A stretch of DNA of 40,967 nucleotides from Pandoraea anhela (GCF_902459655.1 NZ_CABPSB010000033.1:1-40967), one strand, 5' to 3'; shown: positions 13,846-23,593, numbered from the stretch's first letter. The notes: generated by a model from the sequence alone, not told the origin. Made by a program: numbers and translations.

Positions 13846-15381
13846 TCAGGCGTACACCACCTTGTAGCGCATGCCGATCTTCTCCCACTCCTGCGCCTCG
13901 CGCTGCAAGCTGTAGTCGGTGAGCGGGTTGGCGTCGATCCACTGACGTGGCACCGACACCTGAAAGCCGTCGGCGAGACGCTCGACGTCGATGCTATCCG
14001 GCAAAGCATCCGTGCGGCGGCGACAGAACAACACCGCCAGACGCAGACAGAACAGCAACTGCCAGTCGACCTGCTGCGCCTGCGACGCCAGCTTGCCCAA
14101 CTTGCCGACGTGGCCCAGCAACAACTCCGCCAGACGCGCCTGATCGGGGCGCGAAAACCCCGGCATGTCCGCATTGCTACCGATGTACGCCGAATGCTTG
14201 TGATAAGCACTGTGCGAGATCGACAACCCCATCTCGTGCAACGACGACGCCCAGTTGAGCAACGCCTCGCCCTCCTCGCGCCCATCGTCCTGCGCACCCT
14301 CCGGTAACGCTGTGGCGGCCGCATCGACCGGCAGTTGACGGTACAGTGAAATCGCCAGACGCCCCACGCGCTCGGCCTGCGCACGATCCACACCGTAACG
14401 GCGCACGAATTGCTCGACCGTTACCGCGCGCATGTCCTGATGCTGCGTACGGCCCAGCAAGTCGTACATCACCCCCAGACGCAGCGCCGCGTCGGTCGTC
14501 TCCATATGGTCGACTTCGAGTTCGTTGAAGACCGACAACATGATGGACAAGCCGCCCGGCAGCACCGGAATACGATCCTGCTTGAGGCCCGCCAGTTTGA
14601 GACGGTTGGCATTCTCCGCTTTGATCAGCACCCGCTTGAGACGCTCCAGACCGCCGCGCGTGAGGCCATGCACACCGCCGTCGTTAAAGCTATTGGCTTC
14701 GAGCAGTTCGGCGAGCGCCCGCGCCGTGCCGGACGAACCGATCGCCTGCGACCAGCCCGCGTCGCGATAAGTCGCCGAAATGATCTGGATTTCCCGACGT
14801 GCCGCCAACTCGGCCTGCTTCATCGCATATTCGTCGACATTGCCGCTCGGGAAGAACTGACGACTGTGGCTCACGCAGCCGATATACAGGCTTTCCATAA
14901 TCAACGGCTCGTAGTCCTGGCCGATGATGAATTCCGTGGAGCCGCCACCGATATCCACGACGAGACGATTGCCGGGGCACGTCGGCACCGAATGCGCTGC
15001 ACCCGCATAAATCAGACGCGCTTCTTCGCGTCCGGCAATCACTTCGATCGGGAACCCTAGGGCGCGCTGCGCTTCGCCGAGAAAATCCTGTGCGTTCTTG
15101 GCAACGCGCAACGTGTTCGTCGCGACCGCACGCACCTGATCGGGATGAAAGCCGCGCAGGCGCTCTCCGAAACGCTTGAGCACGTCCCAGCCGCGTTGCT
15201 GCGACGGATGATCGAGATACTTCTCAGCGTTCAGGCCGGCGGCCAGTCGCACCGGTTCGCGCAGCGCATCGACCTGATAAATCTGCGTGCCGGCGGACGT
15301 TTCCTCCACACGGCCGATGATCAGGCGAAAACTGTTCGAGCCGAGATCGACGGCCGCTAACAAGGGCGATGGGGTACTCAT
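13846..15381 (-). CDS. ppx: exopolyphosphatase Ppx
   Basis: A 511-residue Ppx/GppA family enzyme that removes terminal phosphate from inorganic polyphosphate. Seen: the ASKHA phosphate-binding motif AVDLGSNSFRL near residues 10-20 (D12), VDIGGGSTEF as the second motif around residue 142, and a C-terminal HD-like region with LHEMG and H-rich helices. The length is typical. It lies divergently from ppk1 with about 150 bases between their control regions. Three tandem PHO boxes precede it on its own strand, suggesting PhoB control. GppA is the alternative, but pairing with ppk favours Ppx. Confidence 0.93.
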   Translation of the reverse strand: MSTPSPLLAAVDLGSNSFRLIIGRVEETSAGTQIYQVDALREPVRLAAGLNAEKYLDHPSQQRGWDVLKRFGERLRGFHPDQVRAVATNTLRVAKNAQDFLGEAQRALGFPIEVIAGREEARLIYAGAAHSVPTCPGNRLVVDIGGGSTEFIIGQDYEPLIMESLYIGCVSHSRQFFPSGNVDEYAMKQAELAARREIQIISATYRDAGWSQAIGSSGTARALAELLEANSFNDGGVHGLTRGGLERLKRVLIKAENANRLKLAGLKQDRIPVLPGGLSIMLSVFNELEVDHMETTDAALRLGVMYDLLGRTQHQDMRAVTVEQFVRRYGVDRAQAERVGRLAISLYRQLPVDAAATALPEGAQDDGREEGEALLNWASSLHEMGLSISHSAYHKHSAYIGSNADMPGFSRPDQARLAELLLGHVGKLGKLASQAQQVDWQLLFCLRLAVLFCRRRTDALPDSIDVERLADGFQVSVPRQWIDANPLTDYSLQREAQEWEKIGMRYKVVYA

Positions 15382-15437
15382 GTGGGGGTGCGCCTGAGCG
15401 AAGAATGTCGAATTACCCGATCCATAACTTTAAAAGC

Positions 15438-15502
15438 ATGACGATCACTCGACAAATAAATGACGAATAAGTTACAAATCCAATATGACACGTCGTTGAC
15501 AA
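15438..15502 (-). promoter_or_regulatory. three tandem PHO boxes upstream of ppx
   Basis: On the minus strand three 7-4-7 sites can be read: TTGTCAA-CGAC-GTGTCAT (15485-15502), TTGTAAC-TTAT-TCGTCAT (15460-15477) and TTGTCGA-GTGA-TCGTCAT (15438-15455). The last two start 22 bases apart, the spacing of tandem PhoB dimers. The nearest is 57 bases from the ppx start. The middle and lower sites are weaker than the first. Confidence 0.55.
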
Positions 15503-15508
15503 ATGTGA

Positions 15509-15542
15509 ATGTCATATAACTGTAACAATACGGATGAAGAAT
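15509..15542 (+). promoter_or_regulatory. PHO box and -10 element of ppk1
   Basis: ATGTCAT-ATAA-CTGTAAC at 15509-15526 is a good PhoB site. AAGAAT at 15537-15542 follows at the ten-base distance usual for PhoB-activated promoters. Transcription would begin near 15549, which excludes the ATG at 15534 and supports the one at 15576. Confidence 0.65.
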
Positions 15543-15575
15543 TCACGCCAATCCCATGTCTTTCGCACGTTCAAT

Positions 15576-17648
15576 ATGAATTACCCGCTGCTCAACCGCG
15601 AGCTAGGCATTCTTGCGTTCAACGAACGCGTGCTCGCCCAGGCGGCCGATCCGGCCACGCCCTTGCTGGAGCGCCTGCGCTTCGTCTGTATCGTGAGTAG
15701 CAATCTGGACGAATTCTTCGAGATCCGTGTCGCCGGTCTGAAGGAGCAGATGCGCGAGAATCCGGGCATGCTCACGCCCGACGGCATGACTTTTCAGCAA
15801 GTTTACACGCAAGTCTGCGCGCGGGCACAGGCGCTCGTCGAAAAGCAGTATGCGATGTTCGACAGCCTGCTTCCGCTCATGGAGGCCGAAGGCATCGCTT
15901 TTCACCCCTCCGGCAGTTGGAACGACGCCCAGGTGGAATGGGCGCGCGACTACTTCATGCGTGAACTCGTGCCCGTGCTCACGCCCATCGGGCTGGATCC
16001 GGCGCACCCGTTCCCCCGGGTGCTCAACAAGAGCCTGAACTTCGCCGTCGAACTCGAAGGCAAAGACGCCTTCGGCCGCGACGCCGAACTGGCCATCGTT
16101 CAGGCCCCGCGCGCCCTGCCCCGCCTGGTGCCGATGCCGCCCGCACTCGCCCCGTTGCCCAACAGCTTCGTGCTGCTGAGCTCGCTCATGCTGCGCTTTT
16201 CGAGCGAACTGTTCCCGGGCCTCACCGCCAAGGGCTGCCATCAGTTTCGCGTCACGCGTAACAGCGATCTGTTCGTCGACGAAGACGAAATCACCAACCT
16301 TCGCACCGCGCTGCAAGGCGAACTCCCGGCACGCCACCTCGGCGACGCCGTACGCCTCGAAGTCGACGCCGGCGCCCCCGCGCGCCTCGTGCGACGCCTC
16401 CAGACGGAATGCGGTCTGGCCGACTCGGATTGCTATCGCGTCAAAGGCCCCGTCAACCTGGTGCGGCTCATGCCGTTGCCGGAAATGGTCGACCGTCCGG
16501 ACCTGAAGTTCATGCCTTTCGTGCCCGCGCTGCCCAAACGGATGAGTGCGTCGCCTGCCATGTTCGATCTCATCGATCAGGGCGATCTGCTGCTGCATCA
16601 TCCTTACGACAGCTTCCAGCCGGTGCTCGAACTGCTGCTGCAGGCCGCACGCGACCCCGACGTCGTCGCCATCAAGCAGACGATCTATCGCACCGGCATC
16701 GAATCCGCGCTGATGGACGCGCTCATGGAAGCGGCGCGCAACGGCAAGGAAGTCACCGTGGTGGTGGAATTGCTCGCGCGCTTCGACGAAGAGACGAACA
16801 TCAACTGGGCCGCCCGCCTCGAAGCGGTCGGCGCACACGTCGTCTACGGGGTGGTCGGTCACAAGTGTCACGCCAAAATGCTGCTCGTGGTGCGTCGTAC
16901 GCGTCAGGGCAAGAAAACGTTCCTCAAGCGATACGTCCACCTCGGCACCGGCAATTACCACCCGCGTACCGCCCGTCTGTACACGGACTTCGGCCTGATG
17001 ACCGCCGACGAAGCGCTGTGCGCCGATGTGCACGTCGTCTTCCAGCAACTCACGGGCATCGGCCGGCAAACGCATCTGCACGGTCTCTGGCAATCGCCGT
17101 TCACGATGCACTCGCATCTGCTCGAGGCGATTCGTCGCGAGACGGAAGCCGCAGCGGCCGGGAAGAAGGCGCGCATCATCGCCAAGATGAATGCGCTGCT
17201 CGAACCGACGATCATCGCCGAGCTCTACAAAGCCTCGCGCGCCGGCGTGAAGATCGATCTGATCGTGCGCGGCGTGTGTTCGTTGCGTGCGGGCGTGAAA
17301 GGCTTGTCCGAGAACATCACCGTGCGCTCGATCGTCGGTCGCTTCCTCGAACACCATCGCATCTACTACTTCTACGCGAATGGCGACGAGTACGTCATGC
17401 TCTCGAGCGCCGACTGGATGGAGCGCAACTTCTTCCGTCGTGTGGAGGTAGCGTTCCCGGTGCGCGACAAGCGTCTGAAGGCGCGCGTGATCCGCGAGGG
17501 ACTGATGGTTCACTTGCGAAACAATACGCTGTCGTGGCTGATGCGCCCGGATGGCAGCTATATGCGTCGCAAGCCGGGCAAAACGCCGTACAACAGCCAG
17601 CGGGTGCTGATGCAGGAGATCGCGCAACACGTGCAGCCGGGCGACTGA
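15576..17648 (+). CDS. ppk1: polyphosphate kinase 1
   Basis: A 690-residue enzyme that makes inorganic polyphosphate from ATP, peripheral at the inner membrane. The start at 15576 gives MNYPLLNRELGILAFNERVLAQA, the family's usual beginning; an ATG 42 bases upstream lies before the predicted transcription start. Seen: N-terminal domain with NLDEFFEIRVAGLKEQ, then YRTG and ETNINWA, then GHKCHAKM with H432 the likely phosphohistidine, and the second PLD-like half with GVKIDLIVRG and HHRIYYF. There is no strong ribosome-binding site at 15576. It is divergent from ppx and followed by a strong terminator shared with phoR. Confidence 0.95.
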   Translation: MNYPLLNRELGILAFNERVLAQAADPATPLLERLRFVCIVSSNLDEFFEIRVAGLKEQMRENPGMLTPDGMTFQQVYTQVCARAQALVEKQYAMFDSLLPLMEAEGIAFHPSGSWNDAQVEWARDYFMRELVPVLTPIGLDPAHPFPRVLNKSLNFAVELEGKDAFGRDAELAIVQAPRALPRLVPMPPALAPLPNSFVLLSSLMLRFSSELFPGLTAKGCHQFRVTRNSDLFVDEDEITNLRTALQGELPARHLGDAVRLEVDAGAPARLVRRLQTECGLADSDCYRVKGPVNLVRLMPLPEMVDRPDLKFMPFVPALPKRMSASPAMFDLIDQGDLLLHHPYDSFQPVLELLLQAARDPDVVAIKQTIYRTGIESALMDALMEAARNGKEVTVVVELLARFDEETNINWAARLEAVGAHVVYGVVGHKCHAKMLLVVRRTRQGKKTFLKRYVHLGTGNYHPRTARLYTDFGLMTADEALCADVHVVFQQLTGIGRQTHLHGLWQSPFTMHSHLLEAIRRETEAAAAGKKARIIAKMNALLEPTIIAELYKASRAGVKIDLIVRGVCSLRAGVKGLSENITVRSIVGRFLEHHRIYYFYANGDEYVMLSSADWMERNFFRRVEVAFPVRDKRLKARVIREGLMVHLRNNTLSWLMRPDGSYMRRKPGKTPYNSQRVLMQEIAQHVQPGD

Positions 17649-17681
17649 GCAGACGGGCGCCTCGGGCGCCGGCGCGCCAAC

Positions 17682-17707
17682 AAAAAAGGGGCGAAAGCCC
17701 CTTTTTT
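17682..17707. terminator. bidirectional terminator between ppk1 and phoR
   Basis: AAAAAAGGGGC-GAAA-GCCCCTTTTTT is a perfect 11-bp stem with a GAAA tetraloop, serving the convergent ends of ppk1 and the pst-pho operon. Confidence 0.9.
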
Positions 17708-17814
17708 GCATGCATCGCCGCCTGCACGAGCGGAGCGCACTGCCTGCCGGCAAAAAAGGCGCTCGAGCGTCGGATCGAACGCCTCTTGCACGGCGCAGCG
17801 CCTGTCGCGCGGGT

Positions 17815-19155
17815 TTATCCGTTCACCGGCACGTGAGACGGCGCGTCCAGGGGCGCGCGATGCACCACCCGTGTGGGCGGGAAATGGATCGCGAACGTGC
17901 TGCCATGCCCTTCCTCGCTCGTGACACGCAGATCCGCCTGATGGCGAGTCAGGACATGCTTGACGATGGCCAGCCCCAGACCGGTGCCGCCGGTGTCGCG
18001 TGAGCGGCTGCGATCGATCCGATAGAACCGCTCGGTCAACCGCGGAATATGCTCGGCCGGAATGCCCAGACCGGAGTCGATCACGACAAAACGCGCGCCG
18101 CCATCGCCCGTCGGCCCCCATTCGATGCGGATCTTGCCGCCCTGCGGCGTGTAACGCACGGCATTGCTTACCAGATTGCTGAAAGCGCTGTGCAGTTCAC
18201 CTTCCGCCCCGCGCAGATCGAGCCCTTCGGCCCCCGTCACTTCGATCACATGCTGCCCCTGCGAAAGCCCTTCCGCGTCGCCGCGCAGCGAGCGCATCTG
18301 CATCCCCATGTCGATACGGTCGTCCGGCGGCGGCTTGCCGCTGCCTTCGAGCTTGGCCAGCGTGAGCAGATCGTTCACGATGTTCTGCATGCGCCCCGCC
18401 TGCTGGCGCATGATCTCGACGTAACGCTGAATCTCTTCGGGCGACAGCGGCAGTTCGCCGACCGTCTCCAGAAAGCCGGACAGCACGGTGAGCGGCGTCT
18501 TGAGCTCGTGCGAGACGTTGGCCACGAAGTCGCGGCGCATCGCGTCGGTGCGCTCGAGATCGGTCACGTCCAGCGAGATGATCAGCTTACGGTTGTCGCC
18601 GTACGGGAACACCTGCATCGACAGCACGTTATTGCGCTTCTCGCCCATGTGGTGCATGAGCAGCGCCTCGTCGTAGCGTTCGGAGGACAGGTAGTGCACG
18701 AAGGCCGGTGTGCGCAGAAGATGTGTGATCTGTTGACGCAGATCGCGCTTGGCGTCGATGCCGAAATGCGTCTCGGCAATCGCGTTGCACCACTCGATCT
18801 GATTTTGTTCGTCGAGCATGATCACGCCGTTGGGCGATGCCTGGATCGCCTGAATGAAGCGTGCGTGCTGTTGTTCCACCTGCTTGACCTGGTTATGCCA
18901 GCGTTTGGCCAGCTTGTGCAGCCGGTAATAGATTTCGCCCCACAGCCCGAGCGCGCTCGGCACCTCGCCGTAGACCGGCGCATCGAGCAGGCGCCAGAAG
19001 CGCTGGGCGTGATAGACGTTGAAGAAAAGCTGTATCACCAGCAGAGCGATCGCGGTGACGTAGCCTGCGCTCGTGCCGAATACCCAGCCGACGGCCACCG
19101 AAATGGCCGCTTGCAGGATCAGGAACGCCAGCGCACGGGCCCAGATGATATTCAT
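17815..19155 (-). CDS. phoR: phosphate regulon sensor histidine kinase PhoR
   Basis: A 446-residue inner-membrane kinase that phosphorylates PhoB when phosphate is scarce. Seen: two N-terminal membrane segments (about 6-27 and 32-46), a charged linker, a PAS domain (about 100-195, ASPNGVIMLDEQNQIEWCN), the H box FVANVSHELKTPLTVL with H216, an N box with FSNLVSNAVRYTPQGG, and the G boxes SGLGIPAEHIPRLTERFYR and GGTGLGLAIVKH. There is no periplasmic sensor domain, as expected for PhoR, which senses through PstSCAB-PhoU. It is the last gene of the leftward operon, 111 bases after phoB. Confidence 0.95.
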   Translation of the reverse strand: MNIIWARALAFLILQAAISVAVGWVFGTSAGYVTAIALLVIQLFFNVYHAQRFWRLLDAPVYGEVPSALGLWGEIYYRLHKLAKRWHNQVKQVEQQHARFIQAIQASPNGVIMLDEQNQIEWCNAIAETHFGIDAKRDLRQQITHLLRTPAFVHYLSSERYDEALLMHHMGEKRNNVLSMQVFPYGDNRKLIISLDVTDLERTDAMRRDFVANVSHELKTPLTVLSGFLETVGELPLSPEEIQRYVEIMRQQAGRMQNIVNDLLTLAKLEGSGKPPPDDRIDMGMQMRSLRGDAEGLSQGQHVIEVTGAEGLDLRGAEGELHSAFSNLVSNAVRYTPQGGKIRIEWGPTGDGGARFVVIDSGLGIPAEHIPRLTERFYRIDRSRSRDTGGTGLGLAIVKHVLTRHQADLRVTSEEGHGSTFAIHFPPTRVVHRAPLDAPSHVPVNG

Positions 19156-19266
19156 AGACGATGCACAGGAATTTTGCCGCCCGTCACCCGGCGGGCGAAA
19201 GCGGCAGGGGCGCAGCAGACGTCGACCGGCAATACCGGAAGCGCCGGGCGCGCCGGATCGGCCTCG

Positions 19267-19968
19267 TCAGACCGACTTCGTCAGACGATAGCCGCTGCCG
19301 CGTACGGTCTCGATCATAGCATCGTGCCCTGCCGGTTTGAGCGCCGCGCGAAGTCGCTTGATATGCACGTCCACCGTGCGCTCTTCGACGAACACATGAT
19401 CGCCCCACACCTGATCGAGCAACTGCGAGCGGCTGTGCACACGCTCCGGATGGGTCATGAAGAAGTGCAGCAGGCGGAATTCCGTCGGCCCCAGATCCAG
19501 CTTGATATCGCCGCTCGACTGATGGCTCGTCACGCGATGCGTGGCCGGATCCAGCTTCAGCCCGTTGACGCTCACCACATCTTCGGTCAACTGGGGCGCT
19601 CGGCGGCGCAGCACCGCCTTGATACGCGCCATGAGCTCTTTCGGCGAGAACGGCTTGGTGACGTAATCGTCCGCACCGATCTCGAGGCCCATCACCTTGT
19701 CCTGCTCCTCGCTACGCGCGGTGAGCATGATGATGGGCACGTGCTTGGTGCGCTCGTTCGCACGCAACTCACGCGCGAAGGTCACGCCCGACTTGCCCGG
19801 CAGCATCCAGTCGAGCAGAACGAGATCCGGCAGGACGTCGCTGATCAACGTGAGCGCCTGCTCCGCGTTGTACGCCCGGATCGGATAGTGACCCGCGTGT
19901 TGCAGATTAACGGAGATCAGCTCGGAAATCGCCGGCTCGTCTTCCACGATCAGAATGCTGCTAGGCAT
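19267..19968 (-). CDS. phoB: phosphate regulon response regulator PhoB
   Basis: A 233-residue OmpR/PhoB-type regulator. Seen: receiver domain with IVEDEPAIS (acidic pocket E9-D10), phospho-acceptor D53 in LLDWMLPGKSG, T and K of the switch (MLTAR, DYVTKPF), and a C-terminal winged helix with LDLGPTEFRLLHFF and SRSQLLDQVWGDHVFVEERTVDVHIKRLR. The ribosome-binding site GAGGGA precedes the ATG. It should bind the PHO boxes upstream of pstS, ppk1, ppx and olsB in this window. It lies between phoU and phoR on one transcript. No convincing PHO box lies directly before it. Confidence 0.96.
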   Translation of the reverse strand: MPSSILIVEDEPAISELISVNLQHAGHYPIRAYNAEQALTLISDVLPDLVLLDWMLPGKSGVTFARELRANERTKHVPIIMLTARSEEQDKVMGLEIGADDYVTKPFSPKELMARIKAVLRRRAPQLTEDVVSVNGLKLDPATHRVTSHQSSGDIKLDLGPTEFRLLHFFMTHPERVHSRSQLLDQVWGDHVFVEERTVDVHIKRLRAALKPAGHDAMIETVRGSGYRLTKSV

Positions 19969-20018
19969 CGGTTCCCTCTCAAACCTTTGGTAATGTCAGG
20001 CGCTTTCGCCGGATTTGT

Positions 20019-20045
20019 CTTATTGGGCTTATCCAGCTTATTCGG
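20019..20045 (-). repeat. three 9-base tandem repeats after phoU
   Basis: On the minus strand CCGAATAAG-CTGGATAAG-CCCAATAAG follows the phoU stop codon directly. The units share the AATAAG/GATAAG end. They lie in the 78-base phoU-phoB gap. No function is evident. Confidence 0.45.
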
Positions 20046-20046
20046 A

Positions 20047-20754
20047 TTATTCGCCCTGCACCTTGCGCTGCAAGTCTTCGCGCGAAATGTGCCGGACGTC
20101 GGTGCCTTTGACAATGTAGATGATGAACTCGGCAATGTTCTTCGCGTGGTCGCCGATACGCTCGATCGCCTTGGCAATGAACAGGAAATCGAGGCCTGCG
20201 GAGATGGTCCGCGGGTCTTCCATCATGTACGTCACCAATTTTCGCACGAAGCCGCGGAATTCATTGTCGATGGCCTTGTCGTCGCGCACGATTTCGGCGG
20301 CAGCAACGACGTCCAGCCGCGCAAACGCGTCGAGCGTGCGACGCAGCAATTGCGCCGCCATGTCGCCGGAGAGCTTGATTTCGGCGAAATTCACGCTCTG
20401 CGCCGCGCCGTCTTCCAGCAGATGACGCGTGCGCTTGGCGATCTTCTCGGCCTCGTCGCCGGCGCGCTCGAGGTTCGTGATGGTCTTCGAAATCGAGAGC
20501 AGCAGACGCAGGTCTCGCGCGGTCGGCTGACGGCGGGCGATGATCTTGCTGCACTCCTCGTCGATCTCGACTTCCATCGTGTTCAGACGATGCTCGTTGG
20601 CGATCACTTCGTCGACCAGCGCACGGTCGAACGTGTTCAGGCCCTGCATCGCCGTAACGATCTGGGACTCGACGACGCCGCCCATTTCGAGGACGCGCGA
20701 GCAAACCTGATTCAGGTCGGTATCGAACTGGCTGGAAAGATGTTTATCGTTCAT
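20047..20754 (-). CDS. phoU: phosphate signalling protein PhoU
   Basis: A 235-residue all-helical cytoplasmic protein that links PstSCAB to PhoR and represses the regulon in high phosphate. Seen: MNDKHLSSQFDTDLNQVCSRVLEMGGVVE at the N-terminus, then two PhoU three-helix repeats, each with an ExxxD metal-binding motif (EVEIDEEC, and DDKAIDNEFRG in the second), and ERIGDHAKNIAEFIIY near the C-terminus. The length is standard. It starts 21 bases after pstB on the same transcript. Confidence 0.95.
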   Translation of the reverse strand: MNDKHLSSQFDTDLNQVCSRVLEMGGVVESQIVTAMQGLNTFDRALVDEVIANEHRLNTMEVEIDEECSKIIARRQPTARDLRLLLSISKTITNLERAGDEAEKIAKRTRHLLEDGAAQSVNFAEIKLSGDMAAQLLRRTLDAFARLDVVAAAEIVRDDKAIDNEFRGFVRKLVTYMMEDPRTISAGLDFLFIAKAIERIGDHAKNIAEFIIYIVKGTDVRHISREDLQRKVQGE

Positions 20755-20775
20755 GTCGCGGGTTTCCTCGTGGCA

Positions 20776-21558
20776 TCAACCGAAACGGCCGGTGATGTAG
20801 TCTTCGGTCTCTTTGCGGTCCGGCTTGATGAAGATCTTCTCGGTCTCGCCGAATTCGATCAGCTCGCCCAGATACATATAGGCCGTGAAGTCCGAGCAAC
20901 GGGCGGCCTGCTGCATGTTGTGGGTCACGATCACCACCGTGTAATCGTCCTTGAGTTCGGCGATCAGCTCTTCGATGCGCCCGGTGGAAATCGGGTCGAG
21001 CGCCGAGCACGGCTCGTCGAGCAGCAGCACTTCCGGACGAATCGCGATACCGCGCGCGATGCACAGGCGCTGTTGCTGACCGCCCGACAGGCCATACCCC
21101 GACTGTTGCAGCTTGTCCTTGACTTCGCTCCACAGCGCCGCCTTGGTCAAGGCCCACTCCACGCGGTCGTCCATCTCCGAGCGCGAGAGCTTTTCGAACA
21201 GACGCACGCCGAAGGCAATGTTGTCGTAGATCGACATCGGGAACGGCGTGGGCTTCTGGAACACCATGCCGACCTTCGCGCGCAGCAGCGCGATATCTTG
21301 CTTGGCGGTGAGCAGGTTCTCGCCGTCCATGTTGATCTCGCCCTCGGCGCGTTGCTCCGGATACAGGGCGTACATCTTGTTGAACGTGCGCAGCAGCGTC
21401 GACTTGCCGCAACCCGACGGGCCGATGAAGGCCGTCACCTTGCGGTCGGGAATACGCAGGTTGATGTTCTTGAGCGCGTGATACTTGTCGTAGAAGAAGT
21501 TCAGGTTCTTGACTTCGATCTTCGAGGGCAGCTTGATTTCTTGCGTCGGGTTCGTCAT
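20776..21558 (-). CDS. pstB: phosphate ABC transporter ATP-binding protein PstB
   Basis: A 260-residue ATPase of the high-affinity phosphate importer. The ATG at 21558 ([13 protein letters not shown]) is preferred to a TTG four codons upstream. Seen: Walker A GPSGCGKS at 46-53, Q loop VFQKPTPFP near 99-107, ABC signature LSGGQ at 157-161, Walker B LLLDEP at 178-183, and the H loop [19 protein letters not shown] near the end is typical of PstB. It lies between pstA and phoU. Confidence 0.96.
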   Translation of the reverse strand: MTNPTQEIKLPSKIEVKNLNFFYDKYHALKNINLRIPDRKVTAFIGPSGCGKSTLLRTFNKMYALYPEQRAEGEINMDGENLLTAKQDIALLRAKVGMVFQKPTPFPMSIYDNIAFGVRLFEKLSRSEMDDRVEWALTKAALWSEVKDKLQQSGYGLSGGQQQRLCIARGIAIRPEVLLLDEPCSALDPISTGRIEELIAELKDDYTVVIVTHNMQQAARCSDFTAYMYLGELIEFGETEKIFIKPDRKETEDYITGRFG

Positions 21559-21627
21559 GGTCGGTCTCAACCGTCAGGTATGCGTTTAACGTCGCGTCAT
21601 GTCGCGCGGTGCCGTGTGTCGTTGCCG

Positions 21628-22527
21628 TTACTTCTTGGCAAACAGCGTGCGCGCCAGAATGTTCAGGAACAGCACCCCGAGGGTGATGATGAATACGCCT
21701 GCCCAGGCAAGCGACTGCCATTCGGCAAACGGGCTCATGGCAAATTTGAAGATGGTGACCGGCAGGTTGGCCATCGGCTGGTTCAGGTTCAGCGACCAGA
21801 ACTGATTGGAGAGCGCCGTGAACAGCAGCGGCGCCGTCTCGCCCGCGATACGCGCCACGGCCAGCAACACCCCCGTCACGATGCCTGCGATGGACGCCTT
21901 CAACGTGATCTTCACGATGATTCGCCACTTCGGCGTGCCCAGCGCGAAAGCCGCTTCACGCAGGTTGTTCGGCACCAGCTTGAGCATATTCTCCGTCGTG
22001 CGAATCACGATGGGGATCTGCAACAGCGCGAGCGAGACGATACCGGCCCATGCCGAGAAATGCCCCATCTGCGCCACGACCAGCGCGTACACGAACAGGC
22101 CGATCACGATCGACGGCGCCGAGAGCAGAATGTCGTTGATGAATCGCGTGATGCTCGCGAGCCACGAGCGCTGGCCGTACTCCGCCAGATACACACCGGC
22201 CAGAATGCCCAGCGGCGTGCCGACAAGCGTGGCCACACCGACCATCACCAGACTACCGGCGATGGCGTTGGCCAGACCGCCGCCGGCGGTGTTCGGCGGC
22301 GGGGTCATTTCGGTGAACAGCGACAGCGACAGGCCACCGATACCCAGCGAGAGCGTGGTGTAGAGAATCCACAGCAGCCAGATCAGGCCGAAGGCCATGG
22401 CCGCGAGCGACATGGCGATCGCGAACATGTTCTTGCGACGGCGATAGGCCTGCAAACGCACGCGGGTAAAGGCGTCGGTGGGCTTCACGGCAGGCGTTTC
22501 CAATTCGAGCGCTTGTTGGGTCATCAT
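21628..22527 (-). CDS. pstA: phosphate ABC transporter permease PstA
   Basis: A 299-residue inner-membrane permease. Seen: six hydrophobic segments, the first at about 34-62, and the conserved EAA-type loop [31 protein letters not shown] that contacts PstB, with the PstA motif [14 protein letters not shown]. Its ATG overlaps the pstC stop as TAATG, indicating translational coupling; a second ATG follows at once (MM). It forms the channel with PstC. Confidence 0.95.
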   Translation of the reverse strand: MMTQQALELETPAVKPTDAFTRVRLQAYRRRKNMFAIAMSLAAMAFGLIWLLWILYTTLSLGIGGLSLSLFTEMTPPPNTAGGGLANAIAGSLVMVGVATLVGTPLGILAGVYLAEYGQRSWLASITRFINDILLSAPSIVIGLFVYALVVAQMGHFSAWAGIVSLALLQIPIVIRTTENMLKLVPNNLREAAFALGTPKWRIIVKITLKASIAGIVTGVLLAVARIAGETAPLLFTALSNQFWSLNLNQPMANLPVTIFKFAMSPFAEWQSLAWAGVFIITLGVLFLNILARTLFAKK

Positions 22528-23501
22528 TATTTACCTTCGTTTTTCTCGAGGCGCAGCAGCATGAGCTTGGACAGCGCCAGCACCACAAAGGTGATGAAGA
22601 ACAGGATCAGGCCGAGTTCCATCAGAGCGGACGTATGCAGGCCCGGACCGGCTTCGGCGAATTCGTTCGCGAGTGCCGAGGTAATGCTGTTGCCCGGCGA
22701 ATACAGCGAGATGTTGTCGAGCAGGTTCGTGTTACCGATCACGAACGTGACGGCCATCGTCTCGCCCAGCGCACGGCCGAGACCCAGCATGATGCCGCCG
22801 ATGACGCCCGTCTTCGTGAAGGGCAGCACCACGCGCCACATCACTTCCCAGGTCGTGCAGCCAATGCCGTAAGCCGACTCTTTGAGCAGCACGGGCGTGA
22901 CTTCGAACACGTCGCGCATGACCGAAGCGATGTACGGAATGATCATGATCGCGAGGATCACGCCGGCGGGCAGGATACCGATACCGAGGGGCGGGCCCTG
23001 GAACAGCGCGCCGATAACCGGCACGTTGCCGAGCAGCGCACCCAGCGGCTTCTGGAAGTACTGACTGAAGATCGGGGCGAAGACCAGCAGGCCCCACATC
23101 CCGTAGACGATGCTCGGAATGGCGGCAAGCAGCTCGATGGCGGTGCCGAGCGGACGGCGCAGCCACACGGGCGAGAGTTCTGTCAAAAACAGGGCGATGC
23201 CGAAGCTCACCGGCACAGCGATGATCAGGGCGATGACCGACGTGATGATCGTGCCGTAGATGGGCACGAGCGCGCCGAATTGTTCTGCAGGAGGATCCCA
23301 GTCCTTCGTCCACAGGAAGGCGAAGCCAAACTTCTCGATCGACGGCAGCGCGCTGATGATCAGCGACACGATGATGCCACCGAGCAGGAGCAGCGTAATG
23401 AGGGCGGCGGCGCGAGCGAGCAGCGCGAAGAGAACGTCGCCAACGGAAGACGGAGCGCGCTGCGCGCCCGGTGATGCGAGGGGGCTGGTGGCTTCTGCCA
23501 T
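22527..23501 (-). CDS. pstC: phosphate ABC transporter permease PstC
   Basis: A 324-residue inner-membrane permease. Seen: first membrane segment at about 29-52, [44 protein letters not shown], the cytoplasmic loop [24 protein letters not shown], and [15 protein letters not shown] typical of PstC. The length is standard. A 140-base gap with a hairpin separates it from pstS, which would allow more PstS than permease to be made. Confidence 0.95.
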   Translation of the reverse strand: MAEATSPLASPGAQRAPSSVGDVLFALLARAAALITLLLLGGIIVSLIISALPSIEKFGFAFLWTKDWDPPAEQFGALVPIYGTIITSVIALIIAVPVSFGIALFLTELSPVWLRRPLGTAIELLAAIPSIVYGMWGLLVFAPIFSQYFQKPLGALLGNVPVIGALFQGPPLGIGILPAGVILAIMIIPYIASVMRDVFEVTPVLLKESAYGIGCTTWEVMWRVVLPFTKTGVIGGIMLGLGRALGETMAVTFVIGNTNLLDNISLYSPGNSITSALANEFAEAGPGLHTSALMELGLILFFITFVVLALSKLMLLRLEKNEGK

Positions 23502-23593
23502 GATGTCGTCTCAGCGTGAGCGCGCCGCCAGCCGTTGCCAGATCGTGATTCGGGCTTCGGAACAGGCGGCGCGGGTGGTGCCGGTATCCAAGC

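Noticed and set aside
15603-17753. A 716-codon minus-strand frame opposite ppk1
   Set aside because: Shadow of ppk1; it has no ribosome-binding site or known domain.
19969-20046. PHO box directly upstream of phoB
   Set aside because: A single TGTCA-like word occurs but no 7-4-7 pair; phoB is probably read from the pst operon.
18049-22872. A 1607-codon plus-strand frame antisense to phoR-phoB-phoU-pstBA
   Set aside because: It is the mirror of several well-identified genes. Long open antisense frames are common at this GC content. It is rich in His, Arg and Gln, with no motif.
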